Below, in pieces: positions 25,415 to 34,582 of a stretch of 64,000 nt of DNA. The notes beneath the pieces were generated by a model. That model was given only the letters and a program-made list of their open reading frames with translations. It was not told where the DNA came from and searched no databases. Both the position numbers and the translations under genes were made by a program. The DNA comes from Dehalogenimonas formicexedens (GTDB taxonomy: Bacteria > Chloroflexota > Dehalococcoidia > Dehalococcoidales > Dehalococcoidaceae), in NCBI RefSeq assembly GCF_001953175.1, contig NZ_CP018258.1:1392210-1456209 (forward strand). Reading direction: 5' to 3'. Positions within the stretch are counted from its first letter, which is position 1. Each line of letters starts with the position of its first letter.

Positions 25415-27211
25415 GTGAAAGCTCTCAACCTCGTACTAAGCTACGCTCGTAAGTATCGATTCGTCCTCTCCGTCACCATCTTTGCTATGCTCTGTTTGGT
25501 GGCGGTTCAGCTTGCCATACCCTGGACGATCAAGAGCCTGCTGTCGTTGTTTTCAGGTCCCGCGATCACCCCCGACACACTGGGCATCATCGGCCGCATC
25601 ACTTTGTTCGTATTGGGTATTTACCTGGCCCGAGCGGGTCTGGAGTTCTTGCGTTCCTACTATGCCCATGTGGCTGGATGGGGCGTCGTCGCCGACCTTC
25701 GAAAGCATATCTACGAGAGGATGCAACGTTTTTCGCTGCGGTTCTTCCAGGACAAGCAAACCGGCCAACTGATGTCCCGGGTAATCAACGATACAGACCA
25801 GTTCGAAGACCTTATCGCGCATGCCATTCCGGATATTTTCGTGAGTTTTGTGACGCTAGTGGGTGTTTGTGCCGTCCTCGCCTATATCAACTGGCAGCTC
25901 GCTTTGCTGGCTTTGATCCCGATTCCTTTCATCGTTATCCTGATGCGCCTTTACGCGCGGTACGTGAGACCCGCCTTCCGCGAACGCCAGAAAGAACTGG
26001 GAAATTTGAACGCCATCCTGGCGGACAACCTTTCCGGCATCAGGGAAATCAAGGCCTTCACCCGCGAGGACGAAGAAAACGAAAAGTTCGGCCACCAGGC
26101 GGAAAGATACCGGCAGTTGTCGCTCAAGGCAATCGGCATGATGTCCGCCTTCCAGCCTGTTATCGCCTTTTTCTCTTCGCTGGGACTGGTGATCGTTATC
26201 TATTTCGGCGGCCACCTGGCCTTTAACCAGAGTCTCTCCATCCCCGACCTGGTGGCTTTTGTGTTATATCTCGACCTGCTGTACCAGCCGGTGAGAACGC
26301 TCTCGGGTTCCTGGGAACAGATTCAACGGGCACTGGCGGGAGCCGACCGTGTGGCAGAATTGCTTGAAGAAACCCCCGAACCCCAACAAAAACAAGCGGC
26401 TGTTTCGCTAAATGGAAAGGCATCAGGCGCTATTGTTTTTCACAAGGTCTGTTTTGAATACAAACCCGGACAGCCAGTATTGGAAAACATCAACCTGGAA
26501 ATCCCCGCCCGGAAAGTTATCGCCCTCGTCGGCCCCAGCGGCGTGGGGAAGTCCACTCTGGTCAGCCTCATCCCCCGGTTTTACGACCCCACGGATGGGA
26601 CCGTGACCCTGGACGGGAAAGACATCGGCGATATTGACCTGCAGAGCCTTCGCAAACAAATGAGCGTTGTATTACAGGATGTCTTTCTCTTTTACGGCAG
26701 CATCCGCGAGAACATTCTTTTTGGTAGACCGGATGCAACCGAAGCCGACCTCGTAGCTGCGGCCAGGGTGGCCAACGCGCATGATTTCATCATGTCCATG
26801 CCGGAGGGGTATCATACACTCATCGGCGAGAGGGGATTGAAACTTTCTGGCGGTCAAAAACAAAGAATTTCAATTGCCAGGGCGGTGCTTCGGGACGCCC
26901 CGGTACTCATCCTCGACGAGGCGACCTCAGCAGTCGATACCGAAACCGAACTCCTGATCCAGCAAGCCCTGGAGCGACTTATCGCCGGTCGGACCACGAT
27001 TATCATTGCTCACCGTCTTTCCACTATCAGAAATGCCGACAAGATCGTTGTCCTGGATGGGAAGCGGATTGCCGAAACCGGGAATCACGATGAACTGATG
27101 AAAAAGAAAGGCCTTTATCACAAGCTTTACACCATCCAGAATAAGTTAAGTGAAAGCGCCCTTCTGTATCAGAACGAACCCGATGATCACATTAACGTCG
27201 AAATCATCTAA
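25415..27211 (+). CDS. ABC exporter, fused permease and ATPase (MsbA/LmrA type)
   Basis: 598 residues. Six transmembrane helices in residues 1-320, then the ATPase with Walker A GPSGVGKST, the Q-loop, signature LSGGQ, Walker B VLILDEATSAVD and switch His in IIAHRLST. As a half-transporter it should work as a homodimer and export lipid or drug-like molecules. It starts with GTG. The nitroreductase gene follows 15 bp downstream, so they are probably one operon. Confidence 0.93.
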   Translation: MKALNLVLSYARKYRFVLSVTIFAMLCLVAVQLAIPWTIKSLLSLFSGPAITPDTLGIIGRITLFVLGIYLARAGLEFLRSYYAHVAGWGVVADLRKHIYERMQRFSLRFFQDKQTGQLMSRVINDTDQFEDLIAHAIPDIFVSFVTLVGVCAVLAYINWQLALLALIPIPFIVILMRLYARYVRPAFRERQKELGNLNAILADNLSGIREIKAFTREDEENEKFGHQAERYRQLSLKAIGMMSAFQPVIAFFSSLGLVIVIYFGGHLAFNQSLSIPDLVAFVLYLDLLYQPVRTLSGSWEQIQRALAGADRVAELLEETPEPQQKQAAVSLNGKASGAIVFHKVCFEYKPGQPVLENINLEIPARKVIALVGPSGVGKSTLVSLIPRFYDPTDGTVTLDGKDIGDIDLQSLRKQMSVVLQDVFLFYGSIRENILFGRPDATEADLVAAARVANAHDFIMSMPEGYHTLIGERGLKLSGGQKQRISIARAVLRDAPVLILDEATSAVDTETELLIQQALERLIAGRTTIIIAHRLSTIRNADKIVVLDGKRIAETGNHDELMKKKGLYHKLYTIQNKLSESALLYQNEPDDHINVEII

Positions 27212-27226
27212 CGCGTTGGAGGCACA

Positions 27227-27994
27227 ATGAATGATACACTCAAAGTAATCCTTAACCGCCGTTCGGTCCGAGCTTACAGCGGCAGACCTGTCACCCGCGA
27301 GGAAAAAGATCAGATTCTGGCGGCGACGTTGCGCGCGCCTACTGCTGGCAACCTGATGCTTTACTCGATCATCGAGGTCGAAGATCAAAAACTGAAGGAT
27401 CGGCTGGCGGTAACCTGCGACAACCAGCCGTTCATCGCCAGGGCCCCTTACGTGCTCTTGTTCCTCGCCGACTACCAGAGATGGATGGATTACTTCCAGA
27501 TCTGCGGCGTTTCATCGAAAGCGGCGGACCTCGGCGTCCCCGAACGAAAACCTGGGACCGGCGACCTTCTGCTAGCCTGCTGCGACGCGCTGATAGCCGC
27601 TCAAACGGCGGTCATCGCGGCGGAATCGATGGGTATCGGTTCGTGTTACATAGGCGATATCCTTGAGCGATACGAAATCCACCGGGAACTGTTCGATTTG
27701 CCCCCCTTCACCCTCCCCATCACGATGTTATGCTTCGGTTACCCGGCATCGACGGCTAAAAGATTGACCACCCGGTACGACAAAGAAATGATCGTCCACT
27801 CCAACAGGTATAAGCGCCTTGATAAGAGCGGTCTGGAAAAAGGTTTCGCCGCCTTGGAAAACGATTTTCGGGCAGGACATCGTGCCCACGATTACGCCAA
27901 TGCCGGTCAAGCTACCTATTTCCGGAAATTCGCGTCCGATTTCGCCGTTGAACTGAACCGGTCGGTCAGTGAGATGATCAACAACTGGGAGTAG
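27227..27994 (+). CDS. Nitroreductase family protein
   Basis: 255 residues of the FMN-dependent nitroreductase fold: NRRSVRAYSGRPVTREE at the N-terminus (FMN phosphate contacts), APTAGNLMLYSII, and AAESMGIGSCYIGDILE further on. The family reduces nitro or quinone compounds, or modifies flavins or cofactors, with NAD(P)H. The C-terminal 60 residues are a family-specific tail. GGAGG lies upstream. It is coupled to the ABC exporter. Confidence 0.9.
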   Translation: MNDTLKVILNRRSVRAYSGRPVTREEKDQILAATLRAPTAGNLMLYSIIEVEDQKLKDRLAVTCDNQPFIARAPYVLLFLADYQRWMDYFQICGVSSKAADLGVPERKPGTGDLLLACCDALIAAQTAVIAAESMGIGSCYIGDILERYEIHRELFDLPPFTLPITMLCFGYPASTAKRLTTRYDKEMIVHSNRYKRLDKSGLEKGFAALENDFRAGHRAHDYANAGQATYFRKFASDFAVELNRSVSEMINNWE

Positions 27995-28050
27995 GCACCA
28001 ATTTCGATTTGTCGGGGCTAGTATTGTGGCATTCTCAAAGCGGAATCCGG

Positions 28051-28848
28051 TTATTTTGCCAGTCTAGACTCGAAATAGCCGGCGACTTTATCGATATAGG
28101 CTAACGGGTCGCGATCGTACGCCCGGCTGTGGTAGGCGCCGGTCACTTCCCACAAGCTAATATCGTTCACGTTAGCCCTGGAATAAAGATCGAGGGTGTC
28201 CTGATAACTGACTAGGTCGTCAAATTCCTCATGAATCAAAAAGATCGGCGAGTCGATCCTGGACACGAAATCGATCGGATCCTGTTCCTCATACCTGTAT
28301 GAATATTTGACGATCTGCCTCATGGTGGAATAGAAGGCCTTTAACAGAGGAACCGGGATGTGGCTCTCTCGAGCCTGATTAACGACCATAGTTTGAACCG
28401 TAGGGAAACATCCGTCCAGAACCACGGCACCCACCCGGTTGCCGGCGGAGTAGATGCACACACCGGCGGCTCCCGAACAAAACCCCATAAGCCCGATCGA
28501 ACCATTATCGAACCCCCTGCCGGCCAGGTAGTCTACCGCACCGCCGATATCGGATGGCTCGTATTTTAGGGATACCCCTTTGCCCCCGCTTTCCCCTCTC
28601 CCGCTCAGGTCGAAAAGAAGGAGGTTGAACCCGGATTTGGCAAGGTCGCGGGCTATTCCCATTGTATTGGCGACATCGTCTACCCGGTTTTGAAACCCGC
28701 CGTGTACGATAACGATGACCGCGCCGTTCCAACCCGGAAAGAACCATCCCTTTAAATCGATCCCGTCGCGAGAAGGAAAGGACACATTCTGGTAGTCCGG
28801 AGCGATCAGAGCCGGGTCAGCCGTAAGAGGCAACCGGGGAACGGTCAT
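28051..28848 (-). CDS. Alpha/beta hydrolase, N-terminal anchor missing from the standard start
   Basis: 265 residues. The oxyanion segment VIVHGGFQN, the nucleophile elbow LMGFCSGAAG (Cys-Ser at the elbow), and HEEFDDLV and AYHSRAY (acid and His) place it among BAAT/dienelactone-type alpha/beta hydrolases. The ATG at 28848 has no ribosome-binding site. The same frame continues 39 codons upstream and encodes a basic then hydrophobic stretch (RKIFKRLLK, then FLVGFLTLSVIG) that looks like a membrane anchor. It contains no ATG, GTG or TTG before the stop. An ATT at 28965 follows AGAGGG and is a possible start. Confidence 0.8.
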   Translation of the reverse strand: MTVPRLPLTADPALIAPDYQNVSFPSRDGIDLKGWFFPGWNGAVIVIVHGGFQNRVDDVANTMGIARDLAKSGFNLLLFDLSGRGESGGKGVSLKYEPSDIGGAVDYLAGRGFDNGSIGLMGFCSGAAGVCIYSAGNRVGAVVLDGCFPTVQTMVVNQARESHIPVPLLKAFYSTMRQIVKYSYRYEEQDPIDFVSRIDSPIFLIHEEFDDLVSYQDTLDLYSRANVNDISLWEVTGAYHSRAYDRDPLAYIDKVAGYFESRLAK

Positions 28849-29023
28849 TATTGCGATTGAACCGATAACCGAGAGCGTCAGGAATCCAACGAGAAAGGCG
28901 CCTGAAATTTTCAGGAGTCGTTTGAAAATCTTCCGGGTGGGATTTATACCCCATCGAAGTTTAATATATCACTGCCCTCTGCCGGTTAAAACATATCGAT
29001 AGTCAAAAGGAGGCAATTCATCT

Positions 29024-29542
29024 ATGATGATGGGAACTCGAACGCAAGGAAGGGCATATATGGAGACGCTTGGCAGGAGACAATTGCTTGATTCTTTCGT
29101 GAATGTGCCGGATCAGCTACATTCCGTTTTGGAATCCATTGATCCCGAAATCGTAAAGTGGGTACCCGCGCCCGGTGAATGGAGCATCAGGCAGGTGATA
29201 TTCCATGTGGCGGATGGCGAGGCCAACTATTACATCAGATTTCGTAAAGCCATCGCCGAACCGGGCGGCGCCGTAGTAGCCTTCGATCAAAACAGGTGGG
29301 CGGATTCTCTGGACTACCCCGGACGCAGCGTAGAGGAATCCTTGAATCTGTTTCGAATGCTGAGATCATTAAGCTACGAGCTTATGGCTCAGCTTCCTGA
29401 CTCGGCCTGGGCAAACACCGTCGAGCATTCCGAAAGAGGCACCCTGACCCTCGAAAACCTGTTGGCGGGCGCCGAAGGTCATGTTCGGGAGCACCTGAAA
29501 CAGATTGAGGATAACGTTAAACGGTTTAAATCGAAAGGGTAG
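29024..29542 (+). CDS. DinB superfamily protein
   Basis: 172 residues of a four-helix bundle. WVPAPGEWSIRQVIFHVADGEANYY holds the first conserved His of the DinB/YfiT metal site, and EGHVREHLKQI near the C-terminus holds the other two. The family includes thiol-dependent metalloenzymes (thiol S-transferase-like). Specific role unknown. AAAGGAGG lies ten bases upstream of the first of three adjacent ATG codons. Confidence 0.85.
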   Translation: MMMGTRTQGRAYMETLGRRQLLDSFVNVPDQLHSVLESIDPEIVKWVPAPGEWSIRQVIFHVADGEANYYIRFRKAIAEPGGAVVAFDQNRWADSLDYPGRSVEESLNLFRMLRSLSYELMAQLPDSAWANTVEHSERGTLTLENLLAGAEGHVREHLKQIEDNVKRFKSKG

Positions 29543-29564
29543 TTGTTGCCAAAACCACCCAGGC

Positions 29565-30665
29565 TTACCTGGACTCCAGCCAGCGGCTTTTCAATTGACC
29601 GCAGCCGGCCCCGATATCAGCACCCCGGGAGACGCGGAGCATTGCCCGGACCCCGCCGGATATCAACCGCTTCTGAAAAGCCCGCGCAGTATCGAGTGAC
29701 GGCGGGTGAAACCCGTTTGCCGATGTTTCATTACAGGGAATCAGATTTACCGGGAAACCGCCTTTACCCAGCAGTTCAATGAGTTCGTCGGCGTCTTTCG
29801 GCGAATCGTTGACTTGATCAAAAAGGGCGTATTCAATGTAAACATGCCTTCCTGTTTTTCCAGAGTACTCCCGGCAAACAGGCATCAATTCCCCTACCGG
29901 ATATTTCCGGGCGAGGGGAACCAAACGCCGGCGCAGTTCATCATTGGCCGCGTGCAGCGAAAGGGCTAACTGGCATTGAACATCGTCCTGAGCCAGTTTG
30001 AGGATTTCCGGCGCCATTCCCGAGGTTGAAAGCGTAATCTGCCGGATGCCCATGTTCAGTCCTTTGGGGGAATTCAAAATCGTGATCGACCGTCGCACAT
30101 TGTCGTAGTTGGCAAGTGGTTCGCCCATCCCCATGAACACCACGTTGGTCAGCCTTCTTTGAGGATTAGCCTCATCCGGAGCAGTTTCCCGTTCCATAAG
30201 TCGGAGGAAATACAGGACCTGGGCGACGATCTCCCCCGGGCTTAAATTCCGTTCAAAGCCCTGCTGGCCCGTGGCGCAGAATGCGCACCCTACCGGGCAA
30301 CCGACCTGGCTGGAAACGCAGATCGTGCGCCGGTCTCTGCCGCTGCCCTGGTTCTTGAAGAACATCAAAGCCGTTTCGATCGTCTTCCCGTCCGCCAGGC
30401 GGAATAGGACCTTCCTTGTCAGGGAATCCGCTGAAACTCGCTCTTCCAGAGGTTCAATGGTGGTGATCTCCGCAAATCTTTCCAGCTTTTCAATCAACGA
30501 AGGGCGAATGCCGTTCATCAAGCCGAAATCCGTCTCGAAACGGCGATAGATCCACTTCCATAGATCGCTCGCTCCGGACGCCGGCTCACTTAAACCACGG
30601 ACGAATTCCACCAGTTGGTCGAAGGTCAAGTTGGAAAGATTTTCTTTATGCGGGCTGTCGCGCAT
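29565..30665 (-). CDS. rlmN: 23S rRNA (adenine-2503-C2)-methyltransferase RlmN
   Basis: 366 residues. A radical-SAM CxxxCxxC motif (CPVGCAFC) follows RRTICVSSQVG, MGMGEPLANYD is the RlmN signature, and the methyl-carrying Cys lies in GADIGAGCGQL at the C-terminus. It methylates A2503 of 23S rRNA and A37 of some tRNAs. Length normal. It is convergent with the DinB gene and stands alone. Confidence 0.95.
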   Translation of the reverse strand: MRDSPHKENLSNLTFDQLVEFVRGLSEPASGASDLWKWIYRRFETDFGLMNGIRPSLIEKLERFAEITTIEPLEERVSADSLTRKVLFRLADGKTIETALMFFKNQGSGRDRRTICVSSQVGCPVGCAFCATGQQGFERNLSPGEIVAQVLYFLRLMERETAPDEANPQRRLTNVVFMGMGEPLANYDNVRRSITILNSPKGLNMGIRQITLSTSGMAPEILKLAQDDVQCQLALSLHAANDELRRRLVPLARKYPVGELMPVCREYSGKTGRHVYIEYALFDQVNDSPKDADELIELLGKGGFPVNLIPCNETSANGFHPPSLDTARAFQKRLISGGVRAMLRVSRGADIGAGCGQLKSRWLESR

Positions 30666-30742
30666 GGGCGTATTTTAGTCTAACTTTATATTTATGTAAA
30701 CCGTATTGCCCGAAATCGCCATCCATAGTAAACTCTGAATTT

Positions 30743-31255
30743 ATGAACAGGGATGTTTCGATCAGACTCGCCAAAACCGATGATTTACAGGCTATTAACG
30801 AGATCTACAACCACTATGTCCTGGCCTCGACATGCACCTACCAGGAAAAAACCGAAACTATCGAAGCCAGGAAGAAATGGTTTGAGCACCACGCCCCGGA
30901 AACCTATCCGGTCGTAGTCGCCGAACAGGCAGGGGCAGTGGTGGGGTGGGGCTCACTTTCACCCTATCACACGCGTTACGCCTACCGTTTTACCGTGGAA
31001 AATTCAGTCTACATCCATCACGAATATCTAAGGCAGGGCATCGGCACGGCAATCCTTAAAGATCTCATCGACCGCGCCCGCAAGATCGGGTACCACGCGA
31101 TTATCGCCGCCATCGACGGCAGCCAGGCCTCCAGCATCGACCTTCACAGGAAGTTCGGATTCACTGAAGTCGGTCATTTCCATGAAGTCGGATTTAAATT
31201 CGGGACCTGGCTCGATGTCGTTTACCTTGAGTTCATGCCGGGCGGCCAACCGTGA
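30743..31255 (+). CDS. GNAT acetyltransferase, phosphinothricin-acetyltransferase-like
   Basis: 170 residues. SIRLAKTDDLQAINEIYNHYV is the typical start of the Pat/Bar-like group, and the acetyl-CoA loop is in EYLRQGIGTAILKDLI. The IIAAIDGSQASSIDLHRKFGF segment also fits. It N-acetylates small amines or amino-acid analogues. It is coupled to the next gene by a 4-bp overlap. No clear ribosome-binding site, so possibly leaderless. Confidence 0.88.
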   Translation: MNRDVSIRLAKTDDLQAINEIYNHYVLASTCTYQEKTETIEARKKWFEHHAPETYPVVVAEQAGAVVGWGSLSPYHTRYAYRFTVENSVYIHHEYLRQGIGTAILKDLIDRARKIGYHAIIAAIDGSQASSIDLHRKFGFTEVGHFHEVGFKFGTWLDVVYLEFMPGGQP

Positions 31256-31452
31256 GCGACGTCAACCGGTCCGATCTCAAGCCCGGAACCAGGGTTTCGA
31301 TCGTTCAGAAGGCCGACCAGAAATCCGGCAAACTTACCGAGGGCGTCGTCCAGGATATCTTGACGTCGTCGCCTACCCATCCCCACGGCATCAAGGTGCG
31401 CCTGGTGAGCGGCGAGGTAGGGCGGGTCCAGTCAATCAGAAAGCCGGTTTAG
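31252..31452 (+). CDS. YwbE family protein (DUF2196)
   Basis: 66 residues, GTG start overlapping the previous stop (GTGA). The GTRVSIVQKADQKSGKLTEG and HPHGIKVRL stretches are the hallmark of the YwbE family, a small beta-barrel of unknown function. Its stop overlaps the stop of the convergent M42 peptidase gene by 4 bp. Confidence 0.88.
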   Translation: MSDVNRSDLKPGTRVSIVQKADQKSGKLTEGVVQDILTSSPTHPHGIKVRLVSGEVGRVQSIRKPV

Positions 31453-32522
31453 TCGCACAGGCCGGCGACTGTCGCTTCATCGAGTCTCCGTACCAGCGCG
31501 GTCACCAGCTTGCTCGTCATGTCATAATCTTTGCGCCTGATGATCGAGTTGTGACTATGCGCGTGCCTGGTCGGGATGGCGATCACCACCGTCGGCACCC
31601 CGCTTTTGTGCAGATGGATGGCCCCGCCGTCGTATCCGCCAAATTCCAGGGTATCGAGCTGCAACGGGATATCCATCTGTCTGGCGGTTTCCATGACCAG
31701 ATCCCGGAGCTTCAGGTTCGGTATCATCCGGGTATCATAAACCAGGAGGTTAGGTCCGCCCCCCAACTTGGTAATTGACTCATCCGGCTTAATGCCCGGG
31801 ACGTCGCCGATGGGACCGATATCGAGGATTATCGCCACATCCGGATTAACCATCTCGGCGCTGGTGGTGGCGCCGCGCAACCCCACTTCCTCCTGGACCG
31901 TCCCGACGCCGTAAACCGCGTTGGGGTGCTTCCCGCCGGCTAATGATTCCATCACCGAAATAAGCAGGGCGCAACCCACTCGGTCGTCGAAGGCCTTGGC
32001 CATGTATGTGGGTTCTTTTACGGATAACACAGTGAAATCGGTTATCGGGACTATAGGGTCGCCCACCCGAACCCCGGCGGCTTCGACCTCTTCCTTCGAG
32101 GTGGCCCCGATGTCGATGAACATTTCCTTTTTATCGGGTGTGGTGTTCCGGTCTTTATCGCGCAGCAAATGGGGCGGCGGTGTCCCAATGACCCCGACCA
32201 CGGGTCCTGACGACGTCTGTATCATCACCCGTTGCGCTGGCAAGTGCTGATTCGGCCAACCGCCCAGCGGGACGAATTTGATGAAACCTTCTCTGGTGAT
32301 CATTTTCACCATAAAGCCGATCTCATCCATGTGAGCGGCTATCAGGATCCGGGGACTCGCCGATGACCCCTTCTGGACTCCGATCACGCTGCCGAGCCGG
32401 TCGCGGGACACCTCGCCCAGGGCGGCAAACCGGCGCTCCAGGATCAGCCTGACCTCTCTCTCGTAGCCGGAAACGCCACTAGCCTCGGTCAGTTCTTTGA
32501 GAAGCCCCTCGATATCGTCCAT
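31449..32522 (-). CDS. M42 family glutamyl aminopeptidase
   Basis: 357 residues. Dinuclear metal ligands are visible in order: His in AAHMDEIGFMV, Asp in KAFDDRVGC, the catalytic Glu pair in VQEEVGLRGA, Asp in ILDIG, and His in RHAHSHNS. M42 enzymes form tetrahedral cytoplasmic complexes that trim peptides. Full length. It follows pheA on the same strand, with a terminator between them. Confidence 0.93.
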   Translation of the reverse strand: MDDIEGLLKELTEASGVSGYEREVRLILERRFAALGEVSRDRLGSVIGVQKGSSASPRILIAAHMDEIGFMVKMITREGFIKFVPLGGWPNQHLPAQRVMIQTSSGPVVGVIGTPPPHLLRDKDRNTTPDKKEMFIDIGATSKEEVEAAGVRVGDPIVPITDFTVLSVKEPTYMAKAFDDRVGCALLISVMESLAGGKHPNAVYGVGTVQEEVGLRGATTSAEMVNPDVAIILDIGPIGDVPGIKPDESITKLGGGPNLLVYDTRMIPNLKLRDLVMETARQMDIPLQLDTLEFGGYDGGAIHLHKSGVPTVVIAIPTRHAHSHNSIIRRKDYDMTSKLVTALVRRLDEATVAGLCD

Positions 32523-32551
32523 GGTTTTTTTCCCTCTTTCTTTAAAAGCGA

Positions 32552-32573
32552 GCGCCGTCCCGTTGGACGGCGC
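32552..32573 (-). terminator. Terminator after pheA
   Basis: A 9-bp GC-rich stem (32565-32573 with 32552-32560) with a 4-nt loop. On the minus strand it is followed by a CTTTTAAAG tract, between the pheA stop and the start of the M42 gene. Confidence 0.65.
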
Positions 32574-32595
32574 CTTACCCGCTTCCTATTCAGGT

Positions 32596-33435
32596 CTACT
32601 GCTCTTCGACTTTTTCGTCTCTCCTGTAAGTCCCCAGCACCTTGATCATGCTGGTCACTTTTTCGAGCTCTTTGAGTGCCCGCTGGGTTGCCGGCGCGTT
32701 AAGACCTTTTTCAAAATCGAGATAAAAATAATACTCCCACACCCTGCCCGTGACCATGGGACGGCTTTCGATCTTGGACAGGTTGATACCCTCGTCATTG
32801 AAGCATTTCAGGACCAGATACAATGCGCCGGGGATGTTCTTGGCCCGGACTACCAGAGAAGTCTTATCGGCGTCAAGGTCATAGGGGGTATCGGGGCGGG
32901 CGATTATCAGGAAACGGGTGTAGTTGCGTTTCTCGGTTTCGATGTCTTTGGCCAGGATCTTCATGCCGTAAATCTCGGCCGCTAGAGAAGACCCGATTGC
33001 GGCGGCGGTATGCAGTTCCTGCCCCTTTATCAACCTCACCGCCGCTGCGGTATCCTCAGATTCGATGCGCTGCATCTTGGGATGCTTCTCCAGGAAATCT
33101 TCGGATTGGTTCATCGCCATCGGATGGGTATAGACTTCCGTTATGTTTTCGATCTTGGTACCCGGCAGGGCGATCAGGTTCAGGACGATGCGTAAGTACT
33201 CCTCGCCGACAATGCGCGCGTCATATTTCAGTAAAAAGTCGTAGTTTTCGAGGAACGACCCGTAAACGGAATTTTCGATAGCCACGACGCCATAATCAGT
33301 AACTCCTTTATGGACGTCTTCAAATACCTGCTTGAACGTTTCGCTTTCTATGATCTCGGAGTCGCCGGGGAATTTCTTTCGGGCGACGATATCATGGAAT
33401 GAACCGCGGGCGCCCTGGATGGAGATTTTGATCAT
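32596..33435 (-). CDS. pheA: Prephenate dehydratase
   Basis: 279 residues from the ATG at 33435, which follows a perfect GGAGG. The catalytic domain (1-185) starts ISIQGARGSFHD and contains the NYTRF motif with the catalytic Thr. A regulatory ACT domain (about 195-270) has GALYLVLKCF and ESRP, the phenylalanine-binding elements. It converts prephenate to phenylpyruvate and is feedback-inhibited by phenylalanine. It is monofunctional; no chorismate mutase domain is present. Confidence 0.94.
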   Translation of the reverse strand: MIKISIQGARGSFHDIVARKKFPGDSEIIESETFKQVFEDVHKGVTDYGVVAIENSVYGSFLENYDFLLKYDARIVGEEYLRIVLNLIALPGTKIENITEVYTHPMAMNQSEDFLEKHPKMQRIESEDTAAAVRLIKGQELHTAAAIGSSLAAEIYGMKILAKDIETEKRNYTRFLIIARPDTPYDLDADKTSLVVRAKNIPGALYLVLKCFNDEGINLSKIESRPMVTGRVWEYYFYLDFEKGLNAPATQRALKELEKVTSMIKVLGTYRRDEKVEEQ

Positions 33436-33562
33436 TTGACGCCTCCTTGAAGTTTTGAATGAGTGATTTCTTACTATGATAACGGCAAAAGGATTCGGTG
33501 GCAATAGATTTTACACAGGATTAAGCTTATCGGGCTTTGGCGCCGGGAAACTGCGGTCCTGA

Positions 33563-33868
33563 TTAAACCTTTACCTCATAATGCTGCGATGTCTGGTCAA
33601 AATGAGAAAGGAGCTGCCTGGCCTTGGGCGGCACCACCGCCGCCTCATAGTCCTCGCCGGCAAACTCCTTAACCGCATCGAGATCGTCAAAGGTCATGAT
33701 TGTAATAAACTCGGTCTCGTCTCCAGAATCCCGCCGGAGAAGACGAATCCCCTGGTAACCCTTGATGTACCGGTTGGCGATTCTGGTGAAGATCTCTTCC
33801 TTCAGAAGTTCTTCGTATTGATCGTCTTTGCCGGGAGCAGCCCAACCGTGCCATATCCTGACAATCAT
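33563..33868 (-). CDS. Antibiotic biosynthesis monooxygenase-like (ABM/dimeric barrel) protein
   Basis: 101 residues with the ferredoxin-like alpha/beta pattern of the dimeric alpha-beta barrel superfamily: IVRIWHGWAAPGKDDQYEELL, then GYQGIRLLRR and TEFITIMTFDDLDAVKEFAG. Such proteins can be small oxygenases or heme or lipid handlers; no catalytic residue can be assigned. It follows the YkgJ-like gene by 15 bp on the same strand. Confidence 0.75.
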   Translation of the reverse strand: MIVRIWHGWAAPGKDDQYEELLKEEIFTRIANRYIKGYQGIRLLRRDSGDETEFITIMTFDDLDAVKEFAGEDYEAAVVPPKARQLLSHFDQTSQHYEVKV

Positions 33869-33883
33869 GCGGATATTTCCAGA

Positions 33884-34465
33884 CTACTTCAAAGCCGGCG
33901 CCTGCAGGTACCTGATCACTTTACTTGCCAGCACCATCACCGCGTAGGAACATTGAGAGACGCTGTGTACCATTTTCTGGCCGATCTCGTTGACCGCTAT
34001 CGGCCACAGGCGGCAAACTTGCGGCCGGATGTTGTAGATGGTGCAGTGTCCGTTCTTCGGGTTCCACCACAAACAGGGACGCATCTTCTTCATGGACCAT
34101 TCTTGACCATCGAATATAAAAAGATCCTCAGTTTTCTGCTTCAGCGCCCGGCTGATGCGCTCCGTGTCTTCTTTAGTCACGACGATCTTATTCGTCTGCG
34201 AGCAGCACCAGCCGCAATGCATGCAGTATTCACCCAGTTTTTTCATGATGCCGCGCGATTCTTCGCCGATAACATCCACCAGCCTGACCAGTTCCACTAT
34301 CTCTTCATCCGTCATCGTTTCGAATGCGGCATTGTTGGCGCGCAGTACAGCGACGACCCGGGAAATATAACGGTCGTATTTCACTCCGAGCTTCTCGCGC
34401 TTGGTCTCAACCATCGCCTTGACCTCGGCGAGTTCTTTCGCTTGCTTTTCGGTTAAATCAGGCAT
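33884..34465 (-). CDS. YkgJ family cysteine-cluster protein
   Basis: 193 residues. The cysteine cluster is spread as CMHCGWCC, then RPCLWW, then HCTIYNIRPQVCRLWP, the signature of the YkgJ/UPF0153 zinc- or iron-binding family. A helical N-terminal half of about 90 residues precedes it. Function unknown, cytoplasmic. Likely the first gene of a two-gene operon with the ABM-like protein. Confidence 0.85.
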   Translation of the reverse strand: MPDLTEKQAKELAEVKAMVETKREKLGVKYDRYISRVVAVLRANNAAFETMTDEEIVELVRLVDVIGEESRGIMKKLGEYCMHCGWCCSQTNKIVVTKEDTERISRALKQKTEDLFIFDGQEWSMKKMRPCLWWNPKNGHCTIYNIRPQVCRLWPIAVNEIGQKMVHSVSQCSYAVMVLASKVIRYLQAPALK

Positions 34466-34582
34466 GTTTTTCCCGCGATTTTACGTTTGGTTTAGCTGGT
34501 TCTCCGTCACTTTAGTTCCTTTCCGAGCCGCTGTCAACGAATAGAATTTGAAAGAACGGAGGGTAAGTGCTTTAATCAGCAT

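Noticed and set aside
33581-34456. 291-aa plus-strand frame opposite the ABM-like and YkgJ-like genes
   Set aside because: Antisense to two recognised genes and spans their intergenic gap. Composition is typical of a shadow frame.
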